In this document: piece by piece, positions 7,353 through 15,049 of the stretch | How positions within the stretch are numbered: the stretch's first letter is position 1 | Layout of the letters: each line of letters starts with the position of its first letter | DNA from: Deltaproteobacteria bacterium | GTDB taxonomy: Bacteria > JAEEML01 | DNA: 31,823 bases | Reading direction: 5' to 3' | Assembly (NCBI GenBank): GCA_016283195.1 | Contig: JAEEML010000091.1 | Location: forward strand, 1-31,823 | Position numbers and translations under genes: made by a program | The notes under the pieces: generated by a model | Told to the model about the DNA's origin: nothing | Database searches by the model: none | The model's input: only the letters and a program-made list of their open reading frames with translations

Positions 7353-8114
7353 ATGAAAAGAGTAAAAATTGTAGTCGGTAACTGGAAATGTCACAAAACC
7401 CCCAGCGAATCAGTGGAATTCGTTAAAGAATTAAAGAGCCGCCTTCAAGGGCATACAGGCTGCGAAGTGGGCGTTGGCCCCACTTTTACCGCTCTTTATC
7501 CGGTGGGCAAAGAGTTAAGCGGCAGTAATATTGCCCTCTGCTCGCAAAATATCTTTTGGGAAAAGCAAGGCGCTTTTACCGGTGAAGTTGCTCCGGCCAT
7601 GCTGAAAGATTGCGGTGTAAAATACACCATCATTGGCCACAGTGAGCGCCGCCAGTATTTTGGCGAAACCGATGAAACAGTAAATAAACGCCTGAAAGCT
7701 TCTTTTGCTGAAGGCATGAGCGCCATTGTTTGCATTGGTGAAACTTTGGCCCAGCGCGAAGCCGGCAAGACCAATGAAGTGCTTTCTACCCAATTAAAGG
7801 GCGCTTTGGCCGATATTTCCGGCGCTGATATGGTTTCCCGCCTGGTTATCGCTTATGAGCCGGTTTGGGCTATCGGTACCGGCAAAGTGGCTACTACCGA
7901 CCAAGTGCGCGAAGCTCATGCCCATATCAGAGCAGTGTTAAATGAGCTTTTAACTCCGGAACTGGGCGAGACAGTGCGCATTCAATATGGCGGCAGTGTG
8001 AAGCCGGAAAACGCCACCGAAATTTTTGCTGTAGAAAATGTTGACGGCGGCCTGATTGGCGGTGCCGCTCTTAAAGCCGATAGCTTTATGGCCATTATTA
8101 ATGCGGCTAAATAA
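7353..8114 (+). CDS. tpiA: Triosephosphate isomerase
   Basis: It interconverts dihydroxyacetone phosphate and glyceraldehyde 3-phosphate in glycolysis. The 253 residues are standard length and all catalytic features are intact: GNWKCHK with Asn10 and Lys12, the electrophile His96 in IGHSERR, the base Glu169 in AYEPVWAIGTGK (167-178, including the phosphate loop), YGGSV (212-216) and GGLIGGAAL (232-240). A GGAG ribosome-binding site overlaps the pgk stop region, six bases before the ATG. In contrast with the altered pgk next to it, nothing here suggests loss of function. Confidence 0.97.
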   Translation: MKRVKIVVGNWKCHKTPSESVEFVKELKSRLQGHTGCEVGVGPTFTALYPVGKELSGSNIALCSQNIFWEKQGAFTGEVAPAMLKDCGVKYTIIGHSERRQYFGETDETVNKRLKASFAEGMSAIVCIGETLAQREAGKTNEVLSTQLKGALADISGADMVSRLVIAYEPVWAIGTGKVATTDQVREAHAHIRAVLNELLTPELGETVRIQYGGSVKPENATEIFAVENVDGGLIGGAALKADSFMAIINAAK

Positions 8115-8122
8115 GCATTTTT

Positions 8123-9145
8123 ATGCCTCTTTCTCCCGCTCGTATTCTCATTATTCGCTTTAGTTCTCTGGGTGATATTATTCAGCTTTCGGCTCTGGCC
8201 GGCTATTTGCGTGAGCTTTACCCTGAGGCCCAGATTCACTGGCTTACCAAGGCCGCTTATGTGCCTATTGTGGCCGCTATTCCGCCTGTTGACAAAGTTA
8301 TAGCTTATGAGCCGGCCGGCGGGCTTAAGGGCTTAATCAGCTTGGCGCATAATCTCAGGCGCACTTATCATTATGACCTGGTGCTGGATATGCATAATGT
8401 TATGCGCAGCCTGGTGGCCCGCCTCTTTGTGGGCGGTAAGAAGCGCCTTGTCTATCATAAGCCCTATTTTAAGCGCTTCCTGCTTTTTCATTTTCATAAA
8501 GATATTTTTCCCAAAGATTTTCATGTAATAGATGATTATTGCCGGGTGCTTGGCGAGATTTCTCCCACTGTGCGCGAAGGAACTAATTTGCGCCCGCCGG
8601 CTGCGGCTTTGGCGGCTACAAAAGAGTGGAGCAGGGCTTTGGGCGAAAAGCCCATTATAGCTCTTATTACCGGGGCGGCCTGGCCGCTAAAGTGTTTGCC
8701 GCTGCCTCTTTGGGAAAAGCTGATAAAAAGCCTTTTAGAGCGCTTTCCCTGTGAGATTATGCTTATTGGCGGCAAGGGCGATGATGCGGCGCAAAAGCTC
8801 TTAAAAGCGGCCAGAAGCCCATTTTGCCACCTTGTGCCGGATTTTTCGCTCCCGGAGATGCTGGCCGTTTTGAGCCGCGCCAAAGTGGCTATCGGCAATG
8901 ATACCGGCTTTACCCATGCGGCCGAGGCTCTTGGAGTGAATACCATATTTTTACTGGGCCCCACCGGCCGGCAGGGCGGCGGCTACCCGGCCAAAGCGGC
9001 AAATAGCGCTATTGAGCTTAATTTGCCCTGCCGCCCCTGCTCGCAAAAGGGAGACAGAAAATGCCGCTACGAGCGGCCGGAGTGTTTTTACCAAATGGAT
9101 ATGGAGGAAATAATTGCCAAAGTCGCCACTTACCTCGGCCGATAA
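8123..9145 (+). CDS. Glycosyltransferase family 9 (heptosyltransferase-like)
   Basis: GT9 enzymes add ADP-heptose or related sugars to the lipopolysaccharide core on the cytoplasmic face of the inner membrane. The 340 residues begin with the family opening RILIIRFSSLGDIIQ (7-21) and carry the donor-site motif GNDTGFTHAAEALG (258-271) and LGPTGRQ (278-284). Near the C-terminus the Cys cluster C303, C306, C314 and C321 matches the CxxC...C...C pattern common in this family. It starts eight bases after tpiA without a clear ribosome-binding site, so coupling to tpiA is likely. Which of WaaC, WaaF or WaaQ it resembles most cannot be settled by eye. Confidence 0.88.
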   Translation: MPLSPARILIIRFSSLGDIIQLSALAGYLRELYPEAQIHWLTKAAYVPIVAAIPPVDKVIAYEPAGGLKGLISLAHNLRRTYHYDLVLDMHNVMRSLVARLFVGGKKRLVYHKPYFKRFLLFHFHKDIFPKDFHVIDDYCRVLGEISPTVREGTNLRPPAAALAATKEWSRALGEKPIIALITGAAWPLKCLPLPLWEKLIKSLLERFPCEIMLIGGKGDDAAQKLLKAARSPFCHLVPDFSLPEMLAVLSRAKVAIGNDTGFTHAAEALGVNTIFLLGPTGRQGGGYPAKAANSAIELNLPCRPCSQKGDRKCRYERPECFYQMDMEEIIAKVATYLGR

Positions 9146-10295
9146 AGAGCAAGAGCCCTTATCGGTCCTCCATCTTTTGGCTTTTCATCTCTGGAGCGGG
9201 CCGGCTGAGCCCACGGCTAATTTAATACTGGCGCAAAGGGCGGACGGCATAAAGGCCGATATAGCCTGGGATACTGTTCATGCCGAAACCTCCTGCGAGG
9301 AGCCTATTGCTCCGCGCATGGCGGCACTGGGAATTTCTCCGCTACCGGGCCTTGCTCTTTCCCCAAAGTCAAGGCCGTGGGAGCTTTTACAAGATTGGCG
9401 TCATTTAAGACAATTATCATTAAATTATCAAATAATACACACACATATGTCGCATGATCACCAATTGGCTCTCCTTGGCTTTTTGGGAAAAAGAGCGCTT
9501 TTAGTGCGCACCATTCACTCTGCCCGTTCCTTTGGTACCGGCCCGGGCCGCGCTCTGCCGCTAAAGAAGGCCGCCGGAATTATTGTGCCCACAACATTTC
9601 ACCAAGAGTGGCTCACTAAAAACCTGGCTATTCCCGCAGAGAAAATTGCCGTTATTGCGCCGGGCATTGAGAGTGCTTATTGGGGCGAAAATCCCAATGA
9701 AGAGGCGGTAAAAGCGCTTAATTTGCCGCCAGGCCCCAAAGTGGCACTTGTCGCCATGATGCAAAAAGATCGCGGCCATGAGGAGCTTTTGCGCGCTTTT
9801 AGGCAGGTGGTGCAGAATATGCCCAATGCCCAGCTTATTCTGGCCGGGGAGGGTGAGTGTATGCCACATTTTAAAGATCTGGCCGCCGAGCTCGCTATAG
9901 CGCCTAATGTGCATTTTACCGGTTATTTATTAAAAAATGATTTGCGCGCTCTTTACCATAGCCTTGATTTGGCTGTGCTCATCAATACCGGCAACGATCT
10001 TGCGGCCAGAGCTATGGGCGAGGCCTGGGCGGCCGGTGTACCGGTGCTAACACTGGCAACAAGTGATTCATATCTTCAATTGCGCCGTGCGGCTTTACTT
10101 GAGGGAGCTGCCGCCGTTTCGCCGCTTTTAGTGGCGGAGGAGGGCGCGCTTGGGCCGACAATAAGCCACCTTTTAGCTGATAGAGAATTGCTCTTAACTC
10201 TGGGCGCAAAGGCTAAAAATCTGGCGGCCGGGCGCACTATAGATGAAGAATGCGCGGCCACTAGGGCCTTTTATGAGCAAATCATATCCACATAA
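9114..10295 (+). CDS. GT4-type glycosyltransferase, TTG start overlapping the GT9 gene
   Basis: The 393 residues have the GT-B fold pattern of group 1 transferases: an N-terminal acceptor half with IIHTHMSHDHQLA (109-121), a middle 'IAVIAPGIES' segment (about 186-195), then the donor half with VALVAMMQKDRGHEELLRAF and AQLILAGEGE. The usual EX7E motif appears as DX7E (Asp then GEAWAAGVPVL). It overlaps the GT9 gene by 32 bases; the start is TTG at 9114, supported by GGAGG six bases upstream (9103-9107) and by the absence of an upstream-compatible ATG. Position after a GT9 gene suggests lipopolysaccharide core or O-antigen work. It is the last gene of the pgk operon. The sugar specificity is unknown. 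Confidence 0.85.
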   Translation: MPKSPLTSADKEQEPLSVLHLLAFHLWSGPAEPTANLILAQRADGIKADIAWDTVHAETSCEEPIAPRMAALGISPLPGLALSPKSRPWELLQDWRHLRQLSLNYQIIHTHMSHDHQLALLGFLGKRALLVRTIHSARSFGTGPGRALPLKKAAGIIVPTTFHQEWLTKNLAIPAEKIAVIAPGIESAYWGENPNEEAVKALNLPPGPKVALVAMMQKDRGHEELLRAFRQVVQNMPNAQLILAGEGECMPHFKDLAAELAIAPNVHFTGYLLKNDLRALYHSLDLAVLINTGNDLAARAMGEAWAAGVPVLTLATSDSYLQLRRAALLEGAAAVSPLLVAEEGALGPTISHLLADRELLLTLGAKAKNLAAGRTIDEECAATRAFYEQIIST

Positions 10296-10373
10296 GAATT
10301 TGCTTAATTACAATGCAATTTCCTTTACATTTGTACAAATAGAGAGGATACCGTTCAAAGTCTGGGCAACAAT

Positions 10374-10440
10374 GGGGAACGGGGCTTAATCTCTCTAACA
10401 AAGTCGCATGCTTTAAGGGATTCCAAAGCTCCCGTTCCCC
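10374..10440. repeat. Long inverted repeat, 14 pairs with one bulge
   Basis: GGGGAACGGGGCTT (10374-10387) pairs with AAGCTCCCGTTCCCC (10426-10440), with T10430 bulged and a 38-base loop. No T-run follows on either side, so it is not a standard terminator. Confidence 0.75.
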
Positions 10441-10441
10441 C

Positions 10442-10470
10442 TTTCACTACAGTAGCTATCTGCAGTGAAA
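10442..10470. repeat. Inverted repeat directly after the 14-pair stem
   Basis: TTTCACT (10442-10448) pairs with AGTGAAA (10464-10470); after one A/C mismatch CAG (10450-10452) pairs with CTG (10460-10462) around a 7-base loop. It lies one base after the previous stem, so the two would stack in an RNA. Confidence 0.7.
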
Positions 10471-10660
10471 ATCAAATCAAAATCAACGTACAAGGGATTC
10501 CAGAAAGCGGCAGGGAGCATTTGAAGTGGCAGATTGGCTGGAGCAATGGCCAGGTGGGGCGGGGAAGGTGGTGATTGTGTTATCTTTTTCTCTTTTCTTA
10601 ACTGCAATGCCCGTTTTTATTCGATACTAGTTATTGATTTTATTCTGTTTCTTTTACTTT

Positions 10661-10707
10661 TTTGGGGAAAACATCCGCTACTTTCGTTTGCTCAGGTTTT
10701 CCCCAAA
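10661..10707. repeat. Perfect 12-base inverted repeat
   Basis: TTTGGGGAAAAC (10661-10672) is the exact reverse complement of GTTTTCCCCAAA (10696-10707), with a 23-base loop. It is preceded on the plus strand by a T-rich run. Confidence 0.75.
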
Positions 10708-10725
10708 CCCCTTTCCGCCGCACGA

Positions 10726-10742
10726 CCAAGGGACACCCTTGG
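10726..10742. repeat. Perfect 7-base inverted repeat
   Basis: CCAAGGG and CCCTTGG flank ACA. The short loop makes it a stable hairpin or a dyad for a protein. Confidence 0.7.
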
Positions 10743-10814
10743 AACCCGAGCATTCAATGAAAATGGCTTTGTTTATGGCATGTTACAAAATTATTCACTT
10801 CTTATTTGTCTTAA

Positions 10815-10864
10815 AAGCCAGAGGCCACACTTGAGAGCGGATCTGGGTAGCCTGCTTCTGGCTT
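10815..10864. repeat. Inverted repeat, 8+3 pairs with a bulge
   Basis: AAGCCAGA (10815-10822) pairs with TCTGGCTT (10857-10864); the stem continues as GGC (10823-10825) with GCC (10850-10852) across a TGCT bulge. The closing loop is 24 bases. Confidence 0.6.
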
Positions 10865-10865
10865 A

Positions 10866-10884
10866 GCCGGGGCTGCGCCCCGGC
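10866..10884. repeat. GC-rich hairpin, perfect 8-base arms
   Basis: GCCGGGGC and GCCCCGGC flank TGC. It is very stable but has no T-run on either strand, so it does not look like an intrinsic terminator; it begins two bases after the previous stem. Confidence 0.75.
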
Positions 10885-10921
10885 CCCCACGGGCTCGGTT
10901 ATCATTTGTAAAAGCATGTAA

Positions 10922-11017
10922 AGCAAAATAGATGAGCCCCTCGCCGCTTGGGAAAGGGAGATAAGTAAAGAGGAAGCGGCCGCGTTTGCGGAAATTGATG
11001 TAAAACTGCTTGATTAG
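10922..11017 (+). pseudogene. Possible 3' remnant of a decayed gene
   Basis: After an in-frame TAA at 10919-10921 a frame of 31 codons runs to TAG at 11015. The predicted residues (ending EEAAAFAEIDVKLLD) look like the helical C-terminus of a normal protein and use codons like those of the neighbouring genes, but there is no ATG, no ribosome-binding site and no upstream domain. It may be the tail of a gene whose front was replaced by the hairpin-rich DNA just upstream. The protein is not recognised, and chance is possible at this length. Confidence 0.3.
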
Positions 11018-11060
11018 CCGGTAATAGTCTTTTTCTTCCTTCGTTTAATAAAAAATCCTA

Positions 11061-11080
11061 ATAAAAACAGGCAGCTGCCT
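11061..11080 (-). terminator. Weak intrinsic terminator-like site after the TonB operon
   Basis: Just after the last stop on the minus strand, the palindrome AGGCAGCTGCCT (11069-11080) is followed by GTTTTTATT. The T-run is in the right place, but the stem can only form four pairs around a four-base loop, so strength is doubtful. Confidence 0.35.
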
Positions 11081-11081
11081 C

Positions 11082-11864
11082 TTAGTATAAGGCCTTTGAT
11101 GTAGAGAGGAATGAGAAGTTTTCGGCACTTTTTTTTAATCCGCCGTAAAAAAAGCTTTCGGCAAGCATAGGCCCATATAAAGGCATATTTTGTGGCCAGA
11201 TTAGCTCATAGATGGCGGCAGCCTGCAAGTAGAGGCCGTTTTCTTTTAATGTTAGCGCGAGAAGCGCGGCGGCTTTTAGGTCGTCCCCGTGTAAAAGATG
11301 ATAATATTCGGCAAATTTTAAGGCCGCCTCTTTTTGCCCAAGAGCCAAAAGCAATTTTATGTAAATATCGGCAAGGTCAGGAGAAAAGCTATTTATATCA
11401 ATGGATTTTAGCACATTTAGCGCCGGCAGATAGAGCCCATAATCGAGGTAAAGAGCCACTAGTTCCTCTTTTATAGCCAAATCGGCCGGTGCCTTAAGGG
11501 CCAGCTTGCTAAGTTCGGCAAAGGCACCGGCCCCATTACCGCCAAGTCTTAGCGCCCTGCCGAGAGCCAGGGCTATTTCATTACTTTCCGGCAGGGCGCG
11601 GGCCGCCGCGCTGAGCGGCGCTATGGCTTCCCCGGCCCGGCCCATGAGTAACAAGCGGAGCCCCACAAGATATTCTTGATAATGCCCCACCGGCCCAGTG
11701 CCCTGAAAAGAGCTGAGCAGGGCATCCGCTCGGCCGAAGTCGCCGGCTAAGATTAGCTCATAAGCTTCGGCCAGCGGATGCCGGGGCTCCTCATCGGCTC
11801 TTAGCCGGGCCGGGGCAGCGCACAGAAACAGGCAATATAGGATAATAATGACGCGCACTTTCAT
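11082..11864 (-). CDS. Periplasmic TPR protein of the TonB module
   Basis: This 260-residue protein has a Sec signal peptide (about 1-23, hydrophobic core IIILYCLFLCAA) and then helical repeats of TPR type across most of its length, e.g. EIALALGRALRLGGNGAGAF (about 95-114) and similar units up to residue 240. It is the last gene of the cluster and overlaps tonB by ATGA, so it is translated from the same message. In Vibrio-type TonB2 operons a TPR gene holds the same last place; its exact role there is not settled. It probably acts as a periplasmic scaffold for the TonB or TtpC subunit. Confidence 0.75.
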   Translation of the reverse strand: MKVRVIIILYCLFLCAAPARLRADEEPRHPLAEAYELILAGDFGRADALLSSFQGTGPVGHYQEYLVGLRLLLMGRAGEAIAPLSAAARALPESNEIALALGRALRLGGNGAGAFAELSKLALKAPADLAIKEELVALYLDYGLYLPALNVLKSIDINSFSPDLADIYIKLLLALGQKEAALKFAEYYHLLHGDDLKAAALLALTLKENGLYLQAAAIYELIWPQNMPLYGPMLAESFFYGGLKKSAENFSFLSTSKALY

Positions 11865-12499
11865 GGCAGGCGGTACTCGATGGTGCTTTTCCCCAGCACT
11901 TCCACCGGCTGGCCCTTATAGATAGCTGGGGAAAAGCGCCAAGAGGCTACATATTTTAGGCTGTTCTCCTCAAAATAGCCGGCCGGAGAACTGGCGGTAA
12001 TGGCCAGATTGCTCACCGTGCCATCGCTTTTTATATGGTATGTCAGAGTGACATAGCCCTCTATGCGCTCGCGGCGGGCTTTTTCCGGGTAGGTGAGTGG
12101 CGTTCTGGGCAAAACTTTAGCTTTACTTTCCAAAAGTTCCTCAGGAAAGGGCAGGGTACTTAACTCGCCGCTAAGTTTATGCCCGCCGCGCGGCAATATG
12201 CCATTATTGCTCGGCTCAAAATGCAAAGCAGAGAGAGAAGAAGCGGATAATCCGGCACTTCCGGCCTTTATTTGCGCCCGGTGAGCAATCTGCTCTCTCC
12301 GGCCGGCGGGTGCCTCTTGGGCCGAAAGTGCCTGGCTTTTTGGTGGAACTACTGGGGTGATCGGTATTACAACTACTTGGTTTTGCTCGCTCTTTGGCTC
12401 TTTGACGCGTCTTGGAGTGGTGCCTTTCGGCCAGTAGATGGCGCCGATAGTGATAATGGCCAGTATTAAGGCCAGGCTGTAACCAAAAAACTTTTTCAC
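11861..12499 (-). CDS. tonB: TonB energy transducer
   Basis: The 212 residues comprise a short cytoplasmic start, one membrane anchor (about 5-23), a periplasmic linker with a modest proline content (about 25-125) and a typical TonB C-terminal domain (about 128-212) with YPEKARRERIEGYVTL (137-152), 'SDGTVSNLAITASSPAG' and 'VASWRFSPA' (about 184-192). It carries force from the ExbB/ExbD channel to an outer-membrane partner. The start is GTG (12497-12499), overlapping the exbD stop as GTGA. The linker lacks the long EP/KP repeats of E. coli TonB, as in short TonB2 proteins. No TonB-dependent receptor is in the window, so its partner may be the Nfs/Glt-like outer-membrane barrels. Confidence 0.88.
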   Translation of the reverse strand: MKKFFGYSLALILAIITIGAIYWPKGTTPRRVKEPKSEQNQVVVIPITPVVPPKSQALSAQEAPAGRREQIAHRAQIKAGSAGLSASSLSALHFEPSNNGILPRGGHKLSGELSTLPFPEELLESKAKVLPRTPLTYPEKARRERIEGYVTLTYHIKSDGTVSNLAITASSPAGYFEENSLKYVASWRFSPAIYKGQPVEVLGKSTIEYRLP

Positions 12500-12894
12500 C
12501 GGCGCTCTTCTTCCGTGGCCACGGCGATTTGCTTAAAACCGGCTTTTCGGCAAATATCGGCAATGGCAATGAGTTGCCCGCTGGGCACATTTTTATCACT
12601 AACTAGGAGCATTGTGCTTTCAGGGCGCGCAGCCAGAATTTTTTGCAAATGATTTAAAAGCGCCCAGCTCGGTGTTTCGCGGCCATCAAGCAGCAAAGTG
12701 CCGCTCCGGCCGATAATCAGGCGCACATTTCTTGCGGGCAATGGCGGCATGGCGCTGCTTTCCGGTTTTTCGAGCGGAAAGGCCCGTTCATTTACAAATG
12801 AGGTGCTTACCATAAAAAAGAGTAATAATATAAAGATGATATCCATTAGCGGGCCGAGGTTGATATCCGGGATGTTGTCTTTAAAATCAGCCAT
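12496..12894 (-). CDS. exbD: ExbD/TolR biopolymer transport subunit
   Basis: The 132 residues form a short cytoplasmic start, a single membrane helix (about 14-34) and a periplasmic domain. Asp18 in PLMDIIFILLLFF is the membrane acidic residue that carries protons in ExbD, TolR and AglQ/S. It starts within the end of the exbB gene (8-base overlap), preceded by AAGG. It is the only ExbD-type gene in the cluster, unlike the AglRQS motor of Myxococcus, which has two (AglQ and AglS). Confidence 0.92.
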   Translation of the reverse strand: MADFKDNIPDINLGPLMDIIFILLLFFMVSTSFVNERAFPLEKPESSAMPPLPARNVRLIIGRSGTLLLDGRETPSWALLNHLQKILAARPESTMLLVSDKNVPSGQLIAIADICRKAGFKQIAVATEEERR

Positions 12895-13279
12895 TTATGG
12901 TACCTTTAGCCCCACGTTGTCGCTCCCACAGATATTTCAGTAAGCGACTGGCAATTAGAGTGATGAGAGCCAGTATTAGCCCATCTTTAGTGGAAATGAG
13001 TGCTTCTCCAAGGCCGGCCGCTAAATTTTCCATTTGGCCGCTAAGGCCGTCAAAAGCGATTCTCAGGCCGCGGATAGTGCCCAAAAGGCCCAGGAGCGGA
13101 GCGCTGATGATAATAAGCCCGGTGCTTTTTTGCCAAAATATGCCAAAGGGAGCGCCGTGAAAAAGACGCCCTCCGGAGAGACACTCCAGTATTTGCGCCC
13201 AGATAATGAAGGCAGCGCTGAAGCTAAGTAGTGCTATGGCCCAAAAAACGGGGCCGCCGTAACTAAGTGGCAGAGCCAT
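12887..13279 (-). CDS. exbB: Short ExbB/TolQ/MotA-family channel subunit
   Basis: It is only 130 residues, shorter than the usual 170-240. Three membrane segments can be placed at about 9-33, 52-72 and 88-112. The conserved pore helices are clear: APLLGLLGTIRGLRIAF (60-76) and GLGEALISTKDGLILALITL (about 89-108). The cytoplasmic loop between the first two helices is greatly reduced. It overlaps the TtpC-like gene by 17 bases and exbD by 8. Together with ExbD it would form the proton channel; the short form resembles ExbB2 of TonB2 systems, which works with TtpC. Confidence 0.88.
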   Translation of the reverse strand: MALPLSYGGPVFWAIALLSFSAAFIIWAQILECLSGGRLFHGAPFGIFWQKSTGLIIISAPLLGLLGTIRGLRIAFDGLSGQMENLAAGLGEALISTKDGLILALITLIASRLLKYLWERQRGAKGTING

Positions 13280-14297
13280 CTTGTGTGCTTTCCTTATCGG
13301 CTTTAGCTGCTAAAAAAGTAACAATGTGGTGGCTAAAGAGGGCGAGCAGAGCTACAATTAGCCCCAGTTCGGTAGTGATAAGAGCCTCAGATATGCCTTG
13401 CGAAAGAGCCGCCGGATCGGCACTTCCCGTGCCCCTGCCAAGCACATTAAAGGTGGCCATAATGCCTAGTATAGTGCCCAAAAGCCCCATGAGCGGCGCG
13501 GCAGTTGCAATAAGAGCCAGAGTTTTGATAAAGCTATGGATACTTTTTTTAGATTTTCTATTTTTTCTAATGGCAAAAGAAATAAGGTGCCAGATAAGGA
13601 TAAAAGCGCTGCTAAGGCCCAAGGCAAAAATGGGCCAGGAAAGCACGCCGCCGGCGCGCATATAGCTAAAAAAACTCTCCTTTTTGGGACTTGCGGCGTC
13701 TTTAAACGCTATGGGGTAAAAGGGATGGGTAAAGGTTTCTTCCGGCGCTTTTACTTGCCACTTACGGCTGTTATTTATGAGCGGCATAGGGGGATCTTCC
13801 AAGGCAATAGCGGCAATTTGGCCTATTTGATAAATCCGGCCGCTTTTTTCCTCTCCGCTGGCGGCAAAATAGCTGCCCTCGCGTTTAGTGAGGGTTCTGG
13901 CCATAAGTTCGCTTTCCCAGGCTGCTTGCAATTTGGCCATAGGAGGCCATTCTCCGGCCTCTTTGGGGCTTATTTTATCAAATCCCGGGGCCAGATTGTT
14001 TTCTCCAGCGCCGGCTGTGGCAAAGACCTCGCGTTCTTTTAAAAGGCGAATGGTTGTTTCCAAATCGCTGTTGGCACTATTAAGCTCATATAGTCGCAGC
14101 TGTTTTTGCTCACTTTCAGCTACTAACTTGGCACAGCCGGCTTTGTGTTCCATGGCCTCATTTTTTATCAGGAGCTCAATTTTTTGTAATTCATTTTTTA
14201 AATGAGTTTTTTCGGCGGCAAAAAGATCTTCAGCTTTAGCTCCCTCATTGGCCGCCAGGAAAATAATTGTGCAGCAAATGGGCAAAAAATTAGTCAT
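13263..14297 (-). CDS. ttpC: TtpC-like long ExbB with periplasmic coiled-coil domain
   Basis: This 344-residue protein has a signal-like hydrophobic start (1-17), a long periplasmic part (about 20-212) whose first half is coiled coil (about 25-92, rich in E, K, L and Q), then three membrane helices (about 217-242, 258-283, 301-330) with the ExbB core APLMGLLGTILGIMATF (267-283) and GISEALITTELGLIVALLAL (301-320). The region GRIYQIGQIAAIAL (153-166) recalls the 'vvRiG-f-a' strand of TtpC. TtpC is the extra, obligatory partner of Vibrio TonB2 systems. It overlaps the preceding gene by ATGA. The symbol is given by family resemblance and gene order. Confidence 0.82.
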   Translation of the reverse strand: MTNFLPICCTIIFLAANEGAKAEDLFAAEKTHLKNELQKIELLIKNEAMEHKAGCAKLVAESEQKQLRLYELNSANSDLETTIRLLKEREVFATAGAGENNLAPGFDKISPKEAGEWPPMAKLQAAWESELMARTLTKREGSYFAASGEEKSGRIYQIGQIAAIALEDPPMPLINNSRKWQVKAPEETFTHPFYPIAFKDAASPKKESFFSYMRAGGVLSWPIFALGLSSAFILIWHLISFAIRKNRKSKKSIHSFIKTLALIATAAPLMGLLGTILGIMATFNVLGRGTGSADPAALSQGISEALITTELGLIVALLALFSHHIVTFLAAKADKESTQDGSAT

Positions 14298-15049
14298 GGT
14301 GTAGCCAGTTTATTGGGAGAAGGTAAAAGCAAGTGGTCTTCTAAGCGGCAGTTAGTCGTTTGGCAAAGTTTTAGAAGCTGATCGATAAACCTGCGCTCGG
14401 CGGCAGCTTCCGGCGCCAGCTCCTCCCGGTGACAACCGTTTTTATCATGGTATAAAAAGCCATAATGAGTTTGATTGCGGTAATAAAGCAAGGTGTCACC
14501 AAAGTTTACTACCTCGGCCAATATGGTTTTCCCGCCGATATCAATAGGCTCCAGCCCGGCGTAAATTTCTCCGGCTTTCTGGTGAAATTCCAATAATAAT
14601 GAGCTTAATAAATAGGCTGCTTCACTGGGGGAAAACTCTTTTTGACGCAAATTATCGCTTAATTCATTGAGGCGTGCTTTTAGCGTCAGGTGGCCAAAAC
14701 AACGCTTGGCTATTAGCTCTTTTTGCCAGTTTGAAATGAGCGTCAGCCACTCTTCCCGCTCTTCATCAAGGCTCAAATTGCGCAGTTTTTCTTTTTCTTC
14801 CAAAGCTAAGAGCTCTTTTTTTAAAAGTTTTTGCCGATTATCGGCCAGTTTTAAATCACGGTTCAGTTCGGAGAGCACAAGCTGCCAATTTTTCAGCTCT
14901 TCATGATTAGTATAGCGCTCCATAACCAGCTCTTGTTCCCGCTTTTCCAAATCAAGGCGCAGCTCGGTGATTATAGCAGCCTCTTTTGACCAGGATTCAG
15001 CCGGTATAAGAGGAATGGAACTAGCTAAAAAGAGTAAAAAAACAGCCAT
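14294..15049 (-). CDS. DUF3450-like periplasmic coiled-coil protein of the TonB module
   Basis: The 251 residues start with a signal peptide (about 1-20) and continue as a strongly charged coiled coil (about 22-105) and then a small domain with GGKTILAEVVNFGDTLLYYR (about 171-190) and YGFLYHDKNG, which matches the end of DUF3450 proteins ('vlRiGr-aLyy ... yG'). DUF3450 genes precede ttpC in TonB2-type operons. The ATG follows the stop of the upstream outer-membrane barrel gene with no gap (TAAATG), and its own stop overlaps the next ATG (ATGA). It is likely a periplasmic partner of the TtpC-like subunit. Confidence 0.75.
   Translation of the reverse strand: MAVFLLFLASSIPLIPAESWSKEAAIITELRLDLEKREQELVMERYTNHEELKNWQLVLSELNRDLKLADNRQKLLKKELLALEEKEKLRNLSLDEEREEWLTLISNWQKELIAKRCFGHLTLKARLNELSDNLRQKEFSPSEAAYLLSSLLLEFHQKAGEIYAGLEPIDIGGKTILAEVVNFGDTLLYYRNQTHYGFLYHDKNGCHREELAPEAAAERRFIDQLLKLCQTTNCRLEDHLLLPSPNKLATP

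Larger units (their letters stand above)
10296..11081. other. Convergent intergenic region rich in inverted repeats, no convincing gene
   Basis: This 786-base stretch separates the end of the plus-strand operon from the end of the minus-strand one. It holds a 12-base palindrome ATTTGTACAAAT (10329-10340), six further inverted repeats listed separately, a direct repeat of AAGGGATTCCA (10415-10425 and 10492-10502), two T-rich runs (about 10580-10600 and 10650-10663), and a short coding-like tail at 10922-11017. The longest open frame (10534-10866, 110 codons) runs through four of the hairpin arms, has no ribosome-binding site and no recognisable domain. A structured RNA, a multi-copy palindromic repeat or decayed mobile DNA would all fit. 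Confidence 0.6.

Noticed and set aside
10634-10834. Open frame of 66 codons on the plus strand, another frame of the same stretch
   Set aside because: It overlaps the inverted repeats and lacks start signals; no better than the other frame.
10534-10866. Open frame of 110 codons on the plus strand in the intergenic region
   Set aside because: It crosses several hairpin arms, has no ribosome-binding site, low-complexity hydrophobic parts and no recognisable domain; treated as chance.
10866-10884. GC-rich hairpin as a rho-independent terminator for the glycosyltransferase operon
   Set aside because: No T-run follows on either strand and it is 570 bases beyond the last stop.
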